Assembly (NCBI GenBank): GCA_949775045.1
Contig: OX459101.1
Coordinates: forward strand, 14,444,942 to 14,508,941
Direction: 5' to 3'
DNA from: Metridium senile
Lineage: Eukaryota; Cnidaria; Anthozoa; Actiniaria; Metridiidae
DNA: 64,000 nt
Position 1 is the stretch's first letter. Each line of letters starts with the position of its first letter. The notes beneath the pieces are model-generated. The model was not told the origin of the DNA and searched no databases. It was given only the letters and a program-made list of their open reading frames with translations. Position numbers and translations under genes: made by a program. Shown here piece by piece: positions 1 to 10,058 of the stretch.

Positions 1-123
1 GTGCGCGAGCGGATAAAACAGTTTTCTTCAAACTTTTTTTTAGTTGTTTTTCACTTATTGATGGTAAAAAAAACAAATTGAAGTCAGTTTTCTATGGGTC
101 TGTACTGGAATCGACAATCAAAA

Positions 124-207
124 TTACGTCACAAATGATCAAAACTTTGCAGTGAAACCCCTGGCTGCGCTCGTGGTTAACTTGAGTTTTGATCATTTGT
201 GACGTAA
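124..207. repeat. Perfect 23-bp inverted repeat (hairpin)
   Basis: Arms 124-146 and 185-207 are exact reverse complements, ending in TTACGTCACAAATG, with a 38-bp spacer. The hairpin lies in the intron upstream of the first visible GST exon. It resembles the core of a small foldback element. No target duplication is clear. Confidence 0.7.
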
Positions 208-527
208 ATCTCTTAGTGGTAAAAAATCAGCTCATTTAGGTTATTCAAGTTGAAATTTCGAATTTTGATGTGTCTTTTAGGGTATCAAAAAAAGGAAAAT
301 TCACATTCTGTGCTGTTTTTGTTTTGTTTTTGTGTGGTATTTGTTAGCCAGGGTTAAAAACAATCTTTTTTAAATACCTTTTGGTATCTTTTAGAGATTT
401 CTTTTTCAAAAATCTCAATGAGCATACCCAATACTTTTACCCCAAAGTACCAGTTTGATTAATGCATTACCCTCTTTAGTAATTAAAGACAACTAACTAT
501 CAACCTTTGATTTTCAATTGTCTCTAG

Positions 528-1207
528 AAACTCTACACTGAGGAGTTTTTTAACACTCATCTTCCAAAATTTATGACTACTGCAACATCAGTGCTGAAAG
601 CTAACAATGGAGGCCAAGGATTCTTTGTTGGTAGTAAGGTAAGAGACACTGCTCAGGGGGGAGGGGAGGGGTTAGTGTATTGACATCAATCTTTATTGAA
701 GACGGCCAAGAAAGAATGCATGGTATAGAATGGTGTTTTGAATACTGTAAAAATCTTCATGAATTTTATGAACCAGTAGATTGGGAATCCACACTCTGAA
801 TTTTGCCATTTGAGTACCCAAAATACAACAACCAAACCTGACAAATTAAAATGTGTTTTTTTATCTGAAAACCTTGAAGGCTGAATGTTTTTAAACAAAG
901 CATGTAATGTGAACAATTTGGGACCAAAATATATGTCCAGTTAAGAGAAAATTCCAGTTTATTGAGGGTACAATATAGAGAGGGTTCACTGTATAAACAA
1001 AGTTCCATCTCAATGTAATCACCTATATGTATTTATTCACAGCTTAGTTATGCTGTCATCATTGTGTATTACACGGTGGGTATGGACGTATGCAAGAAAG
1101 TCAATATCATTGACAACTACCCTGAGATCAAGGCTCATTACCAGCGCATTGGTGAAATACCCAACATCAAGACATGGGTTGAAACAAGGCCAAAGACAGA
1201 GCGATAA
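528..1207 (+). CDS. Sigma-class glutathione S-transferase, 3' exons only (5' part outside window)
   Basis: Two exons are visible: 528-638 (37 codons, after an AG acceptor and before GTAAGA) and 1043-1207 (54 codons plus TAA). They encode the C-terminal alpha-helical half of a sigma GST, including EEFFNTHLPKF, GGQGFFVGSK and, near the end, YPEIKAHYQRIGEIPNIKTW. Exon lengths and phases match exons 4 and 5 of the complete paralogue on the opposite strand (111 versus 114 and 165 versus 165 nt). The N-terminal thioredoxin-like domain with the catalytic tyrosine is not in the window, and no equivalent of exon 3 was found in 1-527. The helix start that reads LTYAD in the neighbour reads LSYAV here, so the usual GST N-capping Asp is missing and stability or activity may be altered. 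An AATAAA at 1715-1720 could end the transcript. The class assignment is firm; substrate is unknown. Confidence 0.85.
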
Positions 1208-2495
1208 ACAAGACATTCTACATGCATGAAACCAATACACCCAATCTCCCTTTCCCTAGGGCTTCAAATAGTCCCCTTCACAGTTCCCCTGCCCCATCTT
1301 AAAAGGTAGTCGTTACTTTGCATTGAACCAGGACTAACGTTGAGCTAGCTGCAATGATAGAGACACGTGAATAGTTATCCCGCAAGGTGTACAATTAAGG
1401 TGTCTATCATTGCAAGCTCAACATTCATCTTGCTATGATGCTAAGACTCTACTAATTTCAAGATGGCACAGGAAACTATGAAAGGGACTATCGTCTTCCT
1501 TAGAATCTTTTCCCCACAAAAAGTGAATTCAACCATCTTGTCGAAACTCACCTCCCCCAAACTCCTAGCCTGCCTAAACAGACCCTTATTAGTGCTTGCA
1601 GCATCTCCTGCATGCTACCAAACTCCCAATTTCTTTAGAATTAGCTATGTACTCTGGTGTAATTGTTTCAGTAAATCCCTGTATTCATCGTCAATATAAT
1701 CAAAGTAGCTGAGAAATAAACCATGGACATGCATCTTTACAAATGTGTAGCATTTTCTTTTCTATGATTGTGGGAACAACTTGAGGGTCAACCCCCGGGG
1801 GAGGGGGGGGGGGTACTCCTATTCATTTACTATACGGAGATGATCCGCTGTAAAGGGTATGGTTTGTCGAACTTGCTGTCAAAAACAGGGGAGTAACAAA
1901 TAGAATACCCCGCATCTTTTCCCTTCCTGGTGTAGCCAGTGGCTACGGCTACACGCTCACTAAGACACAGGCAACCCCAGGAAGGGAAAAGATATAGTTG
2001 TACCGAACCCTTTGTCCAAGTGGTAAGGTTGAGGGAGGAGTTTGGATCTCGTTTGACAAGCCAAAAAAGGCCATTTTTTCATTTCTCGATCAAATTAAAA
2101 AGGGCCATTCTCGTTTTATTATGTTTTTTTCAGTTTCTCTCTAAAACAAATTCTAAGAATGACAAGGGACAAATAATCATTTGAAATCATGATTAAAATA
2201 AATATAGTAAAGTCCACAATCTTGGTGATTCTTGTTATTTATTGTAGTATTTTCTACACAAAGTTGATGTGCATGTAGCGTACAATTGTTGTATCATTTG
2301 CCTTTAAAACAAGTTATGCTAAAATGTTTTAGTATTGTAATTATCTTAGTTCAAACTATTGTACAGGCAACAGAAAAAGTAGAATGTATGGTAAATACTA
2401 ATTTAAACTATATTGACTTCATTAACATAGTTGACTACAATCACCACAAAGTATAGTGCAATGATGTAAGTGTACATGTATATGAAGTGTATAAT
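1208..2495. other. Intergenic / 3' UTR space between convergent GST genes
   Basis: No coding exon was recognised. It holds a foldback copy at 1339-1422, an AATAAA at 1715-1720 on the plus strand, a G-run at 1801-1812 and, for the minus-strand gene, an AATAAA read from 2243 to 2238. Confidence 0.5.
1339..1422. repeat. Small foldback repeat, family with TGCAATGATAGAGAC arms (copy 1)
   Basis: The left arm (GTTGAGCT..GCAATGATAGAGAC) and right arm (GTCTATCATTGCAAGCTCAAC) pair around a loop of about 35 bases. A second copy with the same arms and a similar downstream flank (TTCATCTTG) is at 17519-17582. It lies in the probable 3' UTR of the GST. Confidence 0.65.
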
Positions 2496-5317
2496 CTAGA
2501 AGGGTGTTTTGGGTCGTGACTTGAGGTATTCTTTGACCGTAGCAGTATCTCTAACTAGTTCATAGTTGGCTTTCACCTCAGGATATTTGTCAAGAATAGA
2601 CGGCTCAGCTTCACTGAGATGATCACCCAGAGTGAACATAGAAATATCAGCATAAGTCAACTGAAACAGATCATAAGAATATTATCAGTTGATTAGTACA
2701 ACATTTTCGTATTACCCACTTTTAACATGCAAATTAGCATATGTGTAAAATAACATGCTAATGAGGTGTGTATGTAGTAATTTGCTTTCATTTTTTTTTT
2801 CTTGAGCCATAATTAAACCACTACATCAAAATTATAGATTAGAACGACATGAGCAAGGGTAAAAAGGTTGAGAGAACTTCAAAAGGTTGAAAAACACCAC
2901 AACTAGTTAGGCTAGCAAGGAAACAGTTCCCTGAACAGATACAAATCTCTACATATTTCTGCTTGCTTTTTCTGATGATGGTGTTTAGTTTGTAAAGATT
3001 TATAGGTTTTTATTTTTGAAAGTCAATTGATATTTGATCTATGGTGTGGCAAATTCAGTTCATTAACATACATGTACAAAATAGTTTTTAATTCAACCCC
3101 CCCCCCCCCCCCCCTCCACCCCAAGGTTGACCTGATTTACTATCCAGTGCGTATATAATTACCTTGCTGCCAACGATGTACCCTTTGCCATCTTTGTTGC
3201 ATTTCAGAAGTTCAGTCATTTTTGTTAGAAAATTTGGAAGATGAGTCTTGAAATAAAACTCCTCTCTAAGTTCTTTCTGTTGAAAAAATGAAAAGAAAAG
3301 CTTGTTAATTTAAACAGTAGATAAAAAAGTAAAATTGGGGGAAAAAAAAAACTTATTGCCACTGCATTTATTATCTCATCAAGTCAGTTTTGTGAATATT
3401 TTTTACCATACCTTCTTTTCTTCGTCTTTTTCAAAAAGGAAGTCATATATCTTCTCATAAACACTGTTCAGAGCATCGACTATCATGTCACAGAGACCAA
3501 CCTCAAAACTGTCTTTAGGCGAAAGACCTACAAATGTAACAGATTATTTAACGTTTTATTTAATGTTAATCTATGTGTACATGTACACACAATTGATTCT
3601 TGTACCTAATATATATTTTAAAAATGAGTATTCAATGAGAAATATACAAAAAAGATCATGACCATGAAAAGCATTGTATATCTGATACAACACTAGTGTT
3701 GTATATCCTGATTTAATTTGCATAAGCTTCATCCTCGGGAACTCAGGTGTAATCTTTTGTCACTCGTTTCTCGCTCCCAGAATAAATACCCCTGGGAATG
3801 TAGTCTGTTGGAGCTTGTTCCCGGAAGTCAAAATTCAAACTTATTTAACAACTTTCTTTGAATGGTTATCTTGATTTTTATTGGTCAACCTAATAAGGTC
3901 GACCAATCAGGAAAGAGCTGAATTTCGACTTCCGGAACAAGCTCCAACAGACTACGTTCCCAGGGGTTAATTTCTTCTGGGAGCGAGAAATGAGCGACAG
4001 AAGATTACCCCTGGGTTCCCTAGGATCCATAAGCTTTATCTTCAATTTCTCGGCAAGATTTATTTTAGTCTTAAAATAAAAGTTTGGTAAAATTTGAAAG
4101 AACTAACCAAAAGTTTTCAAGTGGTACTATACAATGTTCACGTCCGTGTTGCATCAGCTATACAATCACTCACCTTTGGCTTGTGAGTGTATATAATGCC
4201 AATACAACACAGCCACTCATGTTGTATGAAAACATTACATACAAAAATCTAATTTATTCACTAATAAATATATCCAGATCTACTGGAGATGAGCAATCAA
4301 ATGCTCTGAGTGGTTCCTCCAATACTATAGGCTATCAGCTCATGTATACCGTCAGTAGAGAAGAAAACAAAATGGTGGAGAAAATAAAACTTAATTAAAA
4401 CTGATAATTTATGTTAAGAAAATATTCTTAACTACGTTTCAAGAACTATTATAAGATCAAACCAGATGATTATTTTATTTACCACATTCTCTGGCCACGT
4501 ATCTCATTATAGCCAAGGATTCATTCAGCTTTTTGCCATCAACTTCAAGCATTGGAAGATATCCCAGTGGACTAAAGCCCTCTACAAAATAAGAAATAAA
4601 CAACAATGAATGCTCAATATGTATATTAATTTTACATATTTGCATACACTTTGACCCATCCTATTAAACTTGCAATGCACCAGTTAAAAATGTTTTCTGT
4701 GTTAAATGTGAAGATTTTACAAGTGTCTTTTGAATTTGCAAGTATTTTGATTAGGCAACCAAACAAATTGGGGGGGGGGGGGGGGGAGGGTATATATATA
4801 CACAAATTTTATATTGGAGTACAAACACTAAAAGTGTGCAACATAAATACCACTAAATACTGCTAAATTATGCAAATTGTTTTGTTCTCTATTGTTTAAT
4901 CAACACTATTTAGTGTTAAATAGTACAAAGTATTGCACACTTTTAGTGTTTGTACTCTATTTCACATACCACTATTTAATTTTTGTATTTGAAACTTATT
5001 ATGTAACACCTTTGAAGATGAAGTAGAGTTTAATACTCTGTAGATATATGCTTCAAATACCACTAAAATATCGTACATTTCATCGATTTGTATTGAATAG
5101 TATATGTATGTTTTACTCTGAGTGTCTAGATTAGGGTTTATGGACCTCGACATGCTTTGTGTGCACTATATAAACCACCCTTACCTTTCTTCTTCTGCTG
5201 CCATTCTTCGCCAGTAAATCTCACATCTTCAAACTTTACACCAGCTGCAGCAAAGCAAAGCCTAGCTGGTTCTGCACGACCACGGCCATTAAAGTAGTAT
5301 AGCTTGTACTGAGGCAT
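2496..5317 (-). CDS. Sigma-class glutathione S-transferase, complete, five exons
   Basis: Exons (minus strand) are 5317-5185, 4581-4483, 3527-3412, 3276-3163 and 2660-2496. All have GT-AG borders and compatible phases, giving 627 nt and 208 residues, the usual sigma GST length. The enzyme should join glutathione to electrophiles or, as in some sigma enzymes, isomerise prostaglandin H. The N-terminus [19 protein letters not shown] holds the expected catalytic Tyr (Y8). The glutathione site is seen in [19 protein letters not shown] (cis-Pro loop and Ser). The C-terminal domain includes [25 protein letters not shown] and the ending SRPKTPF. The start is the first ATG in frame; only a TTG lies upstream. 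A probable polyA signal is about 255 nt beyond the stop. A paralogue lies tail to tail on the other strand. The third-to-second exon intron carries two nested repeats. Cytosolic location is expected, as there is no signal peptide. Confidence 0.93.
3620..4240 (+). repeat. Dispersed foldback repeat copy A (interrupted by a MITE)
   Basis: The same sequence occurs at 20285-20580 and, inverted and shorter, at 13441-13668. Shared landmarks are ATCATGACCATGA, GATACAACACTAGTGTTGTAT, a 3' half with GATACAAC palindromes, and an end near ACATTACAT. Copy A is in an intron of the GST and is split by the 298-bp element at 3730-4027. Confidence 0.75.
3730..4027. mobile_element. Mutator-like MITE with ~100-bp terminal inverted repeats and 9-bp target duplication
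   Basis: The two ends pair over roughly 100 bases (left ATCCTCGGGAACTCAGG, right complement ATCCTAGGGAACCCAGG). The element is flanked by CATAAGCTT at 3721-3729 and again at 4028-4036, a 9-bp duplication typical of Mutator-type transposition. It has no coding capacity. The undisturbed sister repeat at 20285-20580 carries a single CATAAGTTT at the same place, which supports the insertion point. Confidence 0.8.
4817..4957. repeat. Foldback MITE, GAGTACAAACAYTAAAAG family, copy 1
   Basis: The ends GAGTACAAACACTAAAAGTG and its complement define a palindromic element of about 140 bp in the first GST intron. Related copies are at 18502-18927, 42673-42812 and 54458-54665, and an isolated end lies at about 43280. 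A G-run lies just upstream at 4771-4786. Confidence 0.7.
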
Positions 5318-5929
5318 TTTCAAAGTTTTTGCAGCAAAATAACGAAGAACCTAGCGGAGTCGACTTTGCAAAGTGCTGAATCACGATGATCAAGACTCCA
5401 AATCGAATCATCGTTTAGGATTGGTTTAAAAAACAATAGAGTCTTTCTAAACAATTGCCCTAAAAATAACCAAACAATAGCAGTACTTATTAGGGACATT
5501 AGGGGCGACGACTAGTGCTGGATTACTCCATCACTCGCCACCTGATCACTCCCGATCACTCGCCGAGCAAGCCTGGTCATGCATAAATAACACAGGGACC
5601 CCAATAACAGCCTAGCCTGGCTCTGAAAACAGACCTTCGATCGCTGAAGTCAACTATAAACTTGCCTATAATTGAGATTATTACTGATTATTGCCTATGG
5701 ATAAAAGATAGCTATCATATGATATTTAACTTACAATAAGATTGACTTGTGAAAGTTTGAGAAAAAACGATTATTAAAATTTGCAAGAAGCTATCGGATA
5801 TGTCCTAGATCAAGATCAAGATCAAGTGGAAGACCAAAAGTTCTGCTGATTTATAACTGATGCAACTCAAGAAAGGCAAAGAGGAAGAGATAGTTTTACT
5901 AGATAATGTAACAAATTTATAGATACTTA

Positions 5930-6147
5930 ATTTAATTAATGTAAGTTATAGGGTATATATACGTATGTATGTATATATGTATATATATATATATATATTT
6001 ATTTCTTATTATTTTTATTATTACTATTTTTTTCTCTCTATTGATTCTAGATATATTTTATTTGTAATTTATGTTCTCTGAAAAGCCTTTTAAGGACGAG
6101 AATAAAAATGTATGTATGTATGTATGTATGTATGTATGTATGTATGT
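5930..6147 (+). repeat. Possible LINE 3' tail with (TATG)n and TA-rich microsatellites
   Basis: A TA/TATG-rich stretch is followed by AAGGACGAGAATAAAAATG and about ten TATG units (6109-6147). A terminal signal plus short tandem tail is how many 5'-truncated non-LTR retrotransposons end. No reverse-transcriptase coding was found upstream, so only the tail is suggested. Confidence 0.35.
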
Positions 6148-6536
6148 CCTATATGAATAAAAAAATATAAAAACACCAAAACGAGGCAACGAAGGCCTCA
6201 GCAGAAAACTACATTCCAACTCGCTCTGCAATTTCCACTAATAGCATAACTTCATTGGTCTATTTCAGGTGGTTCTTTGACCTTCTTTCATATGGCAGTG
6301 TCTTAATAGATTTTAAAACTTTTTGTTCACGGAAAGGTATAATTCAATTCAATCATGGATAATAATAAAAAAAAATATAAAATAAAATATAACAAATAAA
6401 ATATAATGCCTTTTCAGCTGAATTTCTAAACGTTCGCAAGTGTAAAATTATGGTTTGTTGAATAAATTATTTTGTCACATGTTCAACGTCACTTTCTTCA
6501 GAATCGAGAAATTTGTTCATGTATATTATTAAATGG

Positions 6537-6682
6537 AAATCATATGATTTTCTTGTGCAATTTGGATCGAATACATTTGAACTCGTGGGTTTTCAAAAAT
6601 ATATCGGGCTCGTGCTATTTAAACTTTTTGAAAACCCTCTCGTTCAAATTTATTCCAAATTGCACAAGAAATCATATGATTT
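6537..6682. repeat. Foldback repeat with ~60-bp arms
   Basis: The left arm from AAATCATATGATTTTCTTG and the right arm ending CAAGAAATCATATGATTT are near-perfect complements, including CAAATTGCACAAG and TTTTTGAAAACCC. The spacer is about 20 bases. It looks like a MITE in the space between GST and RNF19. The rest of 5318-7080 shows no gene. Confidence 0.7.
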
Positions 6683-7288
6683 CCTATACAAATTCAACTG
6701 TTAAAAAAAAAAAAAAAATTGATTTTCCTCAGTGTGCAAAACTGGGTCTCCATCGGGGGTCCCCAAGAGTCCTCAAGAACGTGCGTGACGTCAAGCGAAA
6801 GCCGTTGCGTTTATTTTCCATATTTGGCTAGGTGACGTCAATTGGTCACATGACAGCAAAAACAATCATTTCCTTTACAAATGTGAACATTTGAAAGTCG
6901 TATTTTGTCTATATCTCTAGAAATGGTAGCGTTTTGAATGTTGTAAATAACTCACAGAACGTAGATATTTTTATTTTTTTAAATATTTATCAAGATATAG
7001 TATTTTCAAAGGAAATTTTGCCTCGATAAACCGAGAACAACGACAAGAGATTGAGCTATAACGGGGCCTGGCTGTCACAGAGAAGGCAGTTTCTTATCTG
7101 TTAAATTATAATATGCTCGTACATTTTTGCTTGTGATTGCGCTCTTTATGGTCTACACTCAGTGTAAACTACATGGGTAAAATAATTGGGGTTGTGGCAG
7201 CAACGAGTAGCCATCTTTCATCACTGAACAATAGTGAAACTCTAGAATCGTCTGCAAAACGGTGATCTGTGGACATCAACCAAGCGAG

Positions 7289-8822
7289 GTACGTTACAAA
7301 CGAACTATGTTTTATTAAAATAGATATAGATACCACTAGAATTCATACTGTTTAGTGTAAAGATAGTTTATGTAGGATTTGAAATTATCTATTAAGTTAT
7401 TATAAAGCCATCATAATTTAGACTGAACCAAGACCGAACCGAACAAAGTTTTGTGATACATAATTAGACACGGAGTTTTATGTGAATACCGTCCTTTATT
7501 GGTAATATGAAAAGCTCCTTTCTACCTAAATATGTTATAAAATGAATCGTTACTTTTATCGAAGTGATATTCTTTTGGCTCCGTTTAAAATAAACATTTA
7601 TTGTTGCATATTATTTCGGTATTATTATGTGTATGATGATGACGACAATCGAGGTCTGTTTTTCCATTTTAACGTTTAAAGATCGATTCTATGTAACAAC
7701 ATTGAGCAAGTATTGTGTAGATCTATTTTACTTGGTGTATTTTCTTTCCTTGCATGAACACATTTAAGTTATTGGTCGCTGCTGTAAGCATAAAATAACA
7801 ATATGTCGACACGGTTGCTAGCAAACAAACTCGAGCGAGAGCGGTTAATCTCGTCGATCTATTTCTAAAAATTGTTGGGTTTTTGAAATTGGCAATATTC
7901 CATTTTTGAAAATATGGCATAAATATAGTATTGAAGTCAGTCGAGGACATGACATCCACTTTGTTCCCTAGTGACACAGAACGTTGGTATTTTATTGCTT
8001 TTTGTTTCGATATCTGATTTCGAAAAGGCCCAGGAGTACATTATTCTGTATTCTTCTTTTGTGTCGTCAACATCTGTAGATTAGCAGGATTTAGTAAACC
8101 TCAGAACTGCGGGTTTTATCTGATCTATTTTAGGCAATATTCAGTGGTATTTACTTGGAATCTCGTTTCGATTTATAAAAGTGGGTCTTTCTTGGTAAAA
8201 TTATTCTGGAATTGAAGACACGGAATTTATCAATAACAATTGTCAGATTGTATTACACCAAGGCCGTTTATATTTGGTATAAATTAAGAATTGAAAGAAC
8301 TGTATGTTTTAGATATTATTATCAATATTTTTTTTGGACTGAAAGTGTATATTATATAAAGTTGTGATGGCTATTTTTTGTGTGCGCAATATAACTAAAA
8401 GTTACCCTGCGAGCAGAGCAACAACAAACTCCCTCTACTCCCTATAAGTAATATAATTCAGTGTTTCATGCTTATGGTTTATAGACTGATTTGAAATAAT
8501 GCCGAACTCTTTTTATTCTTGAGTGGCTAGTTTCATGTTCACTTTAGAACACAATAGAGTTTTCACATGTATGAGAGGCTAGCCAGTCAAGAACAATAGT
8601 TATTCAAATCAAAAGCCATATTTTGATTTGGTGTATCAATAATGTATGTAATAGCATCGTATATTATACACAGATATTATATTATATTATCATATAATTT
8701 GTATAGTTTTGTGTCTGTGCTATTCATATACTTCATAACTCGCATAACTATGTAAATTTCGTACAATTGTACATGGCCTCAAACCTACTCTCTAAATAAT
8801 AGATGTTTTTTTTCTTTGTCTA
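7289..8822 (+). other. Inferred 5' UTR intron of the RNF19-like gene
   Basis: The RNF19 start codon follows an acceptor (TCTTTGTCTAG at 8822) by three bases, so an upstream noncoding exon is needed. A good donor, CAAGCGAG|GTACGT, lies at 7288/7289. The interval has no recognisable exon; it holds a foldback copy at 8519-8640. The first exon boundary is inference. Confidence 0.35.
8519..8640. repeat. Foldback repeat, GGCTAGCCAGTCAAGAACAATAG family, copy 1
   Basis: It shares the arms TTCTTGAGTGGCTAG / CTAGCCAGTCAAGAACAATAG and the tail CCATATTTTGATTTGGT with a second copy at 19639-19760. Confidence 0.6.
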
Positions 8823-8825
8823 GAA

Positions 8826-9983
8826 ATGGCCCTTGCTGGTGAAGTAGAGACTGTAGACAAACCATGCACATCAAGTCAAAGACATCCATCTGCCAGTAAA
8901 AAGGATTCTAAGCAAAGACCAAATGGTAGATTCTCCTTACGTAGATTCTTTGGTCGTTCAAAAACCTATAAAGGTGAAAGTAAAAATGATAAAGTTCCAA
9001 GAAGTAGGAAATTAAGTGGAGATGCAATGGTAATATGTCCTGTGTGTTTTGTTGTAAGACCACGAACTATGTTTCCTGAAATATCCACTTGTGAACATAG
9101 GTCATGCATTGAATGCTTGAGGCAATACATGACAATTGAAATCAATGAATCGCGTGTGAACCTAACATGCCCAGAATGCTCTGAAAGGTTCCATCCTAAT
9201 GATGTCAAGCACATACTAAATGATGATGTATTAATGAACAAATATGATGAATTTACATTACGTCGTACGTTAGTATCTGATCCTGACTGCAGATGGTGTC
9301 CTGCCCCTGATTGCGGCTATGCAGTCATTGCGTCAGGTTGTGCAAGCTGTCCAAAACTTGAATGCCAGAGACCAAACTGTAATACTGAGTTTTGCTACCA
9401 CTGTAAACAGTTATGGCACCCTAATCTAACCTGCGATATGGCAAGGTATCGACGAGCTACTCATATAAAGTCATTATCAACTGAGGGAGGACGTAGTTCA
9501 AGAGAGAATGATGATATGAAACCCTGCCCTAGATGCGGTGCTTTCATTATTAAAATGGATGATGGTTCCTGTAATCATATGACATGTGCAGTTTGTGGTG
9601 CTGAGTTTTGTTGGTTGTGTATGAAAGAAATTTCAGATCTGCATTACTTAAGGTAGGTAACCATTATTCATTTTTAATTATTAAAATGGAAGTTTTTAAA
9701 TTTGTTAAATTTTGTCTCCATAATTTATTGAAATAACTATGCAGTTGCAATTTTTTTTATTACTATTTTTACAAATTTTACAATAACTACAAATAGAAAA
9801 TGAAAAAAAAACCGTACAATAATAACATGCACATATTAATAATTACGAGAATTACAAAAGAATTGGTCTCCTAATAAGAAGTATTTATCAATCATATTTT
9901 GAATTCTGGTTAACTTGCTAACTATTTGAGGAACTCCAAATGATCATGTGCCATTAAAATAACATGATGTTAGCATTATAATA

Positions 9984-10058
<75 letters not shown>

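Noticed and set aside
1463..1699. 78-codon frame downstream of the first GST
   Set aside because: It lies in the probable 3' UTR, has no recognisable features and matches no neighbour.
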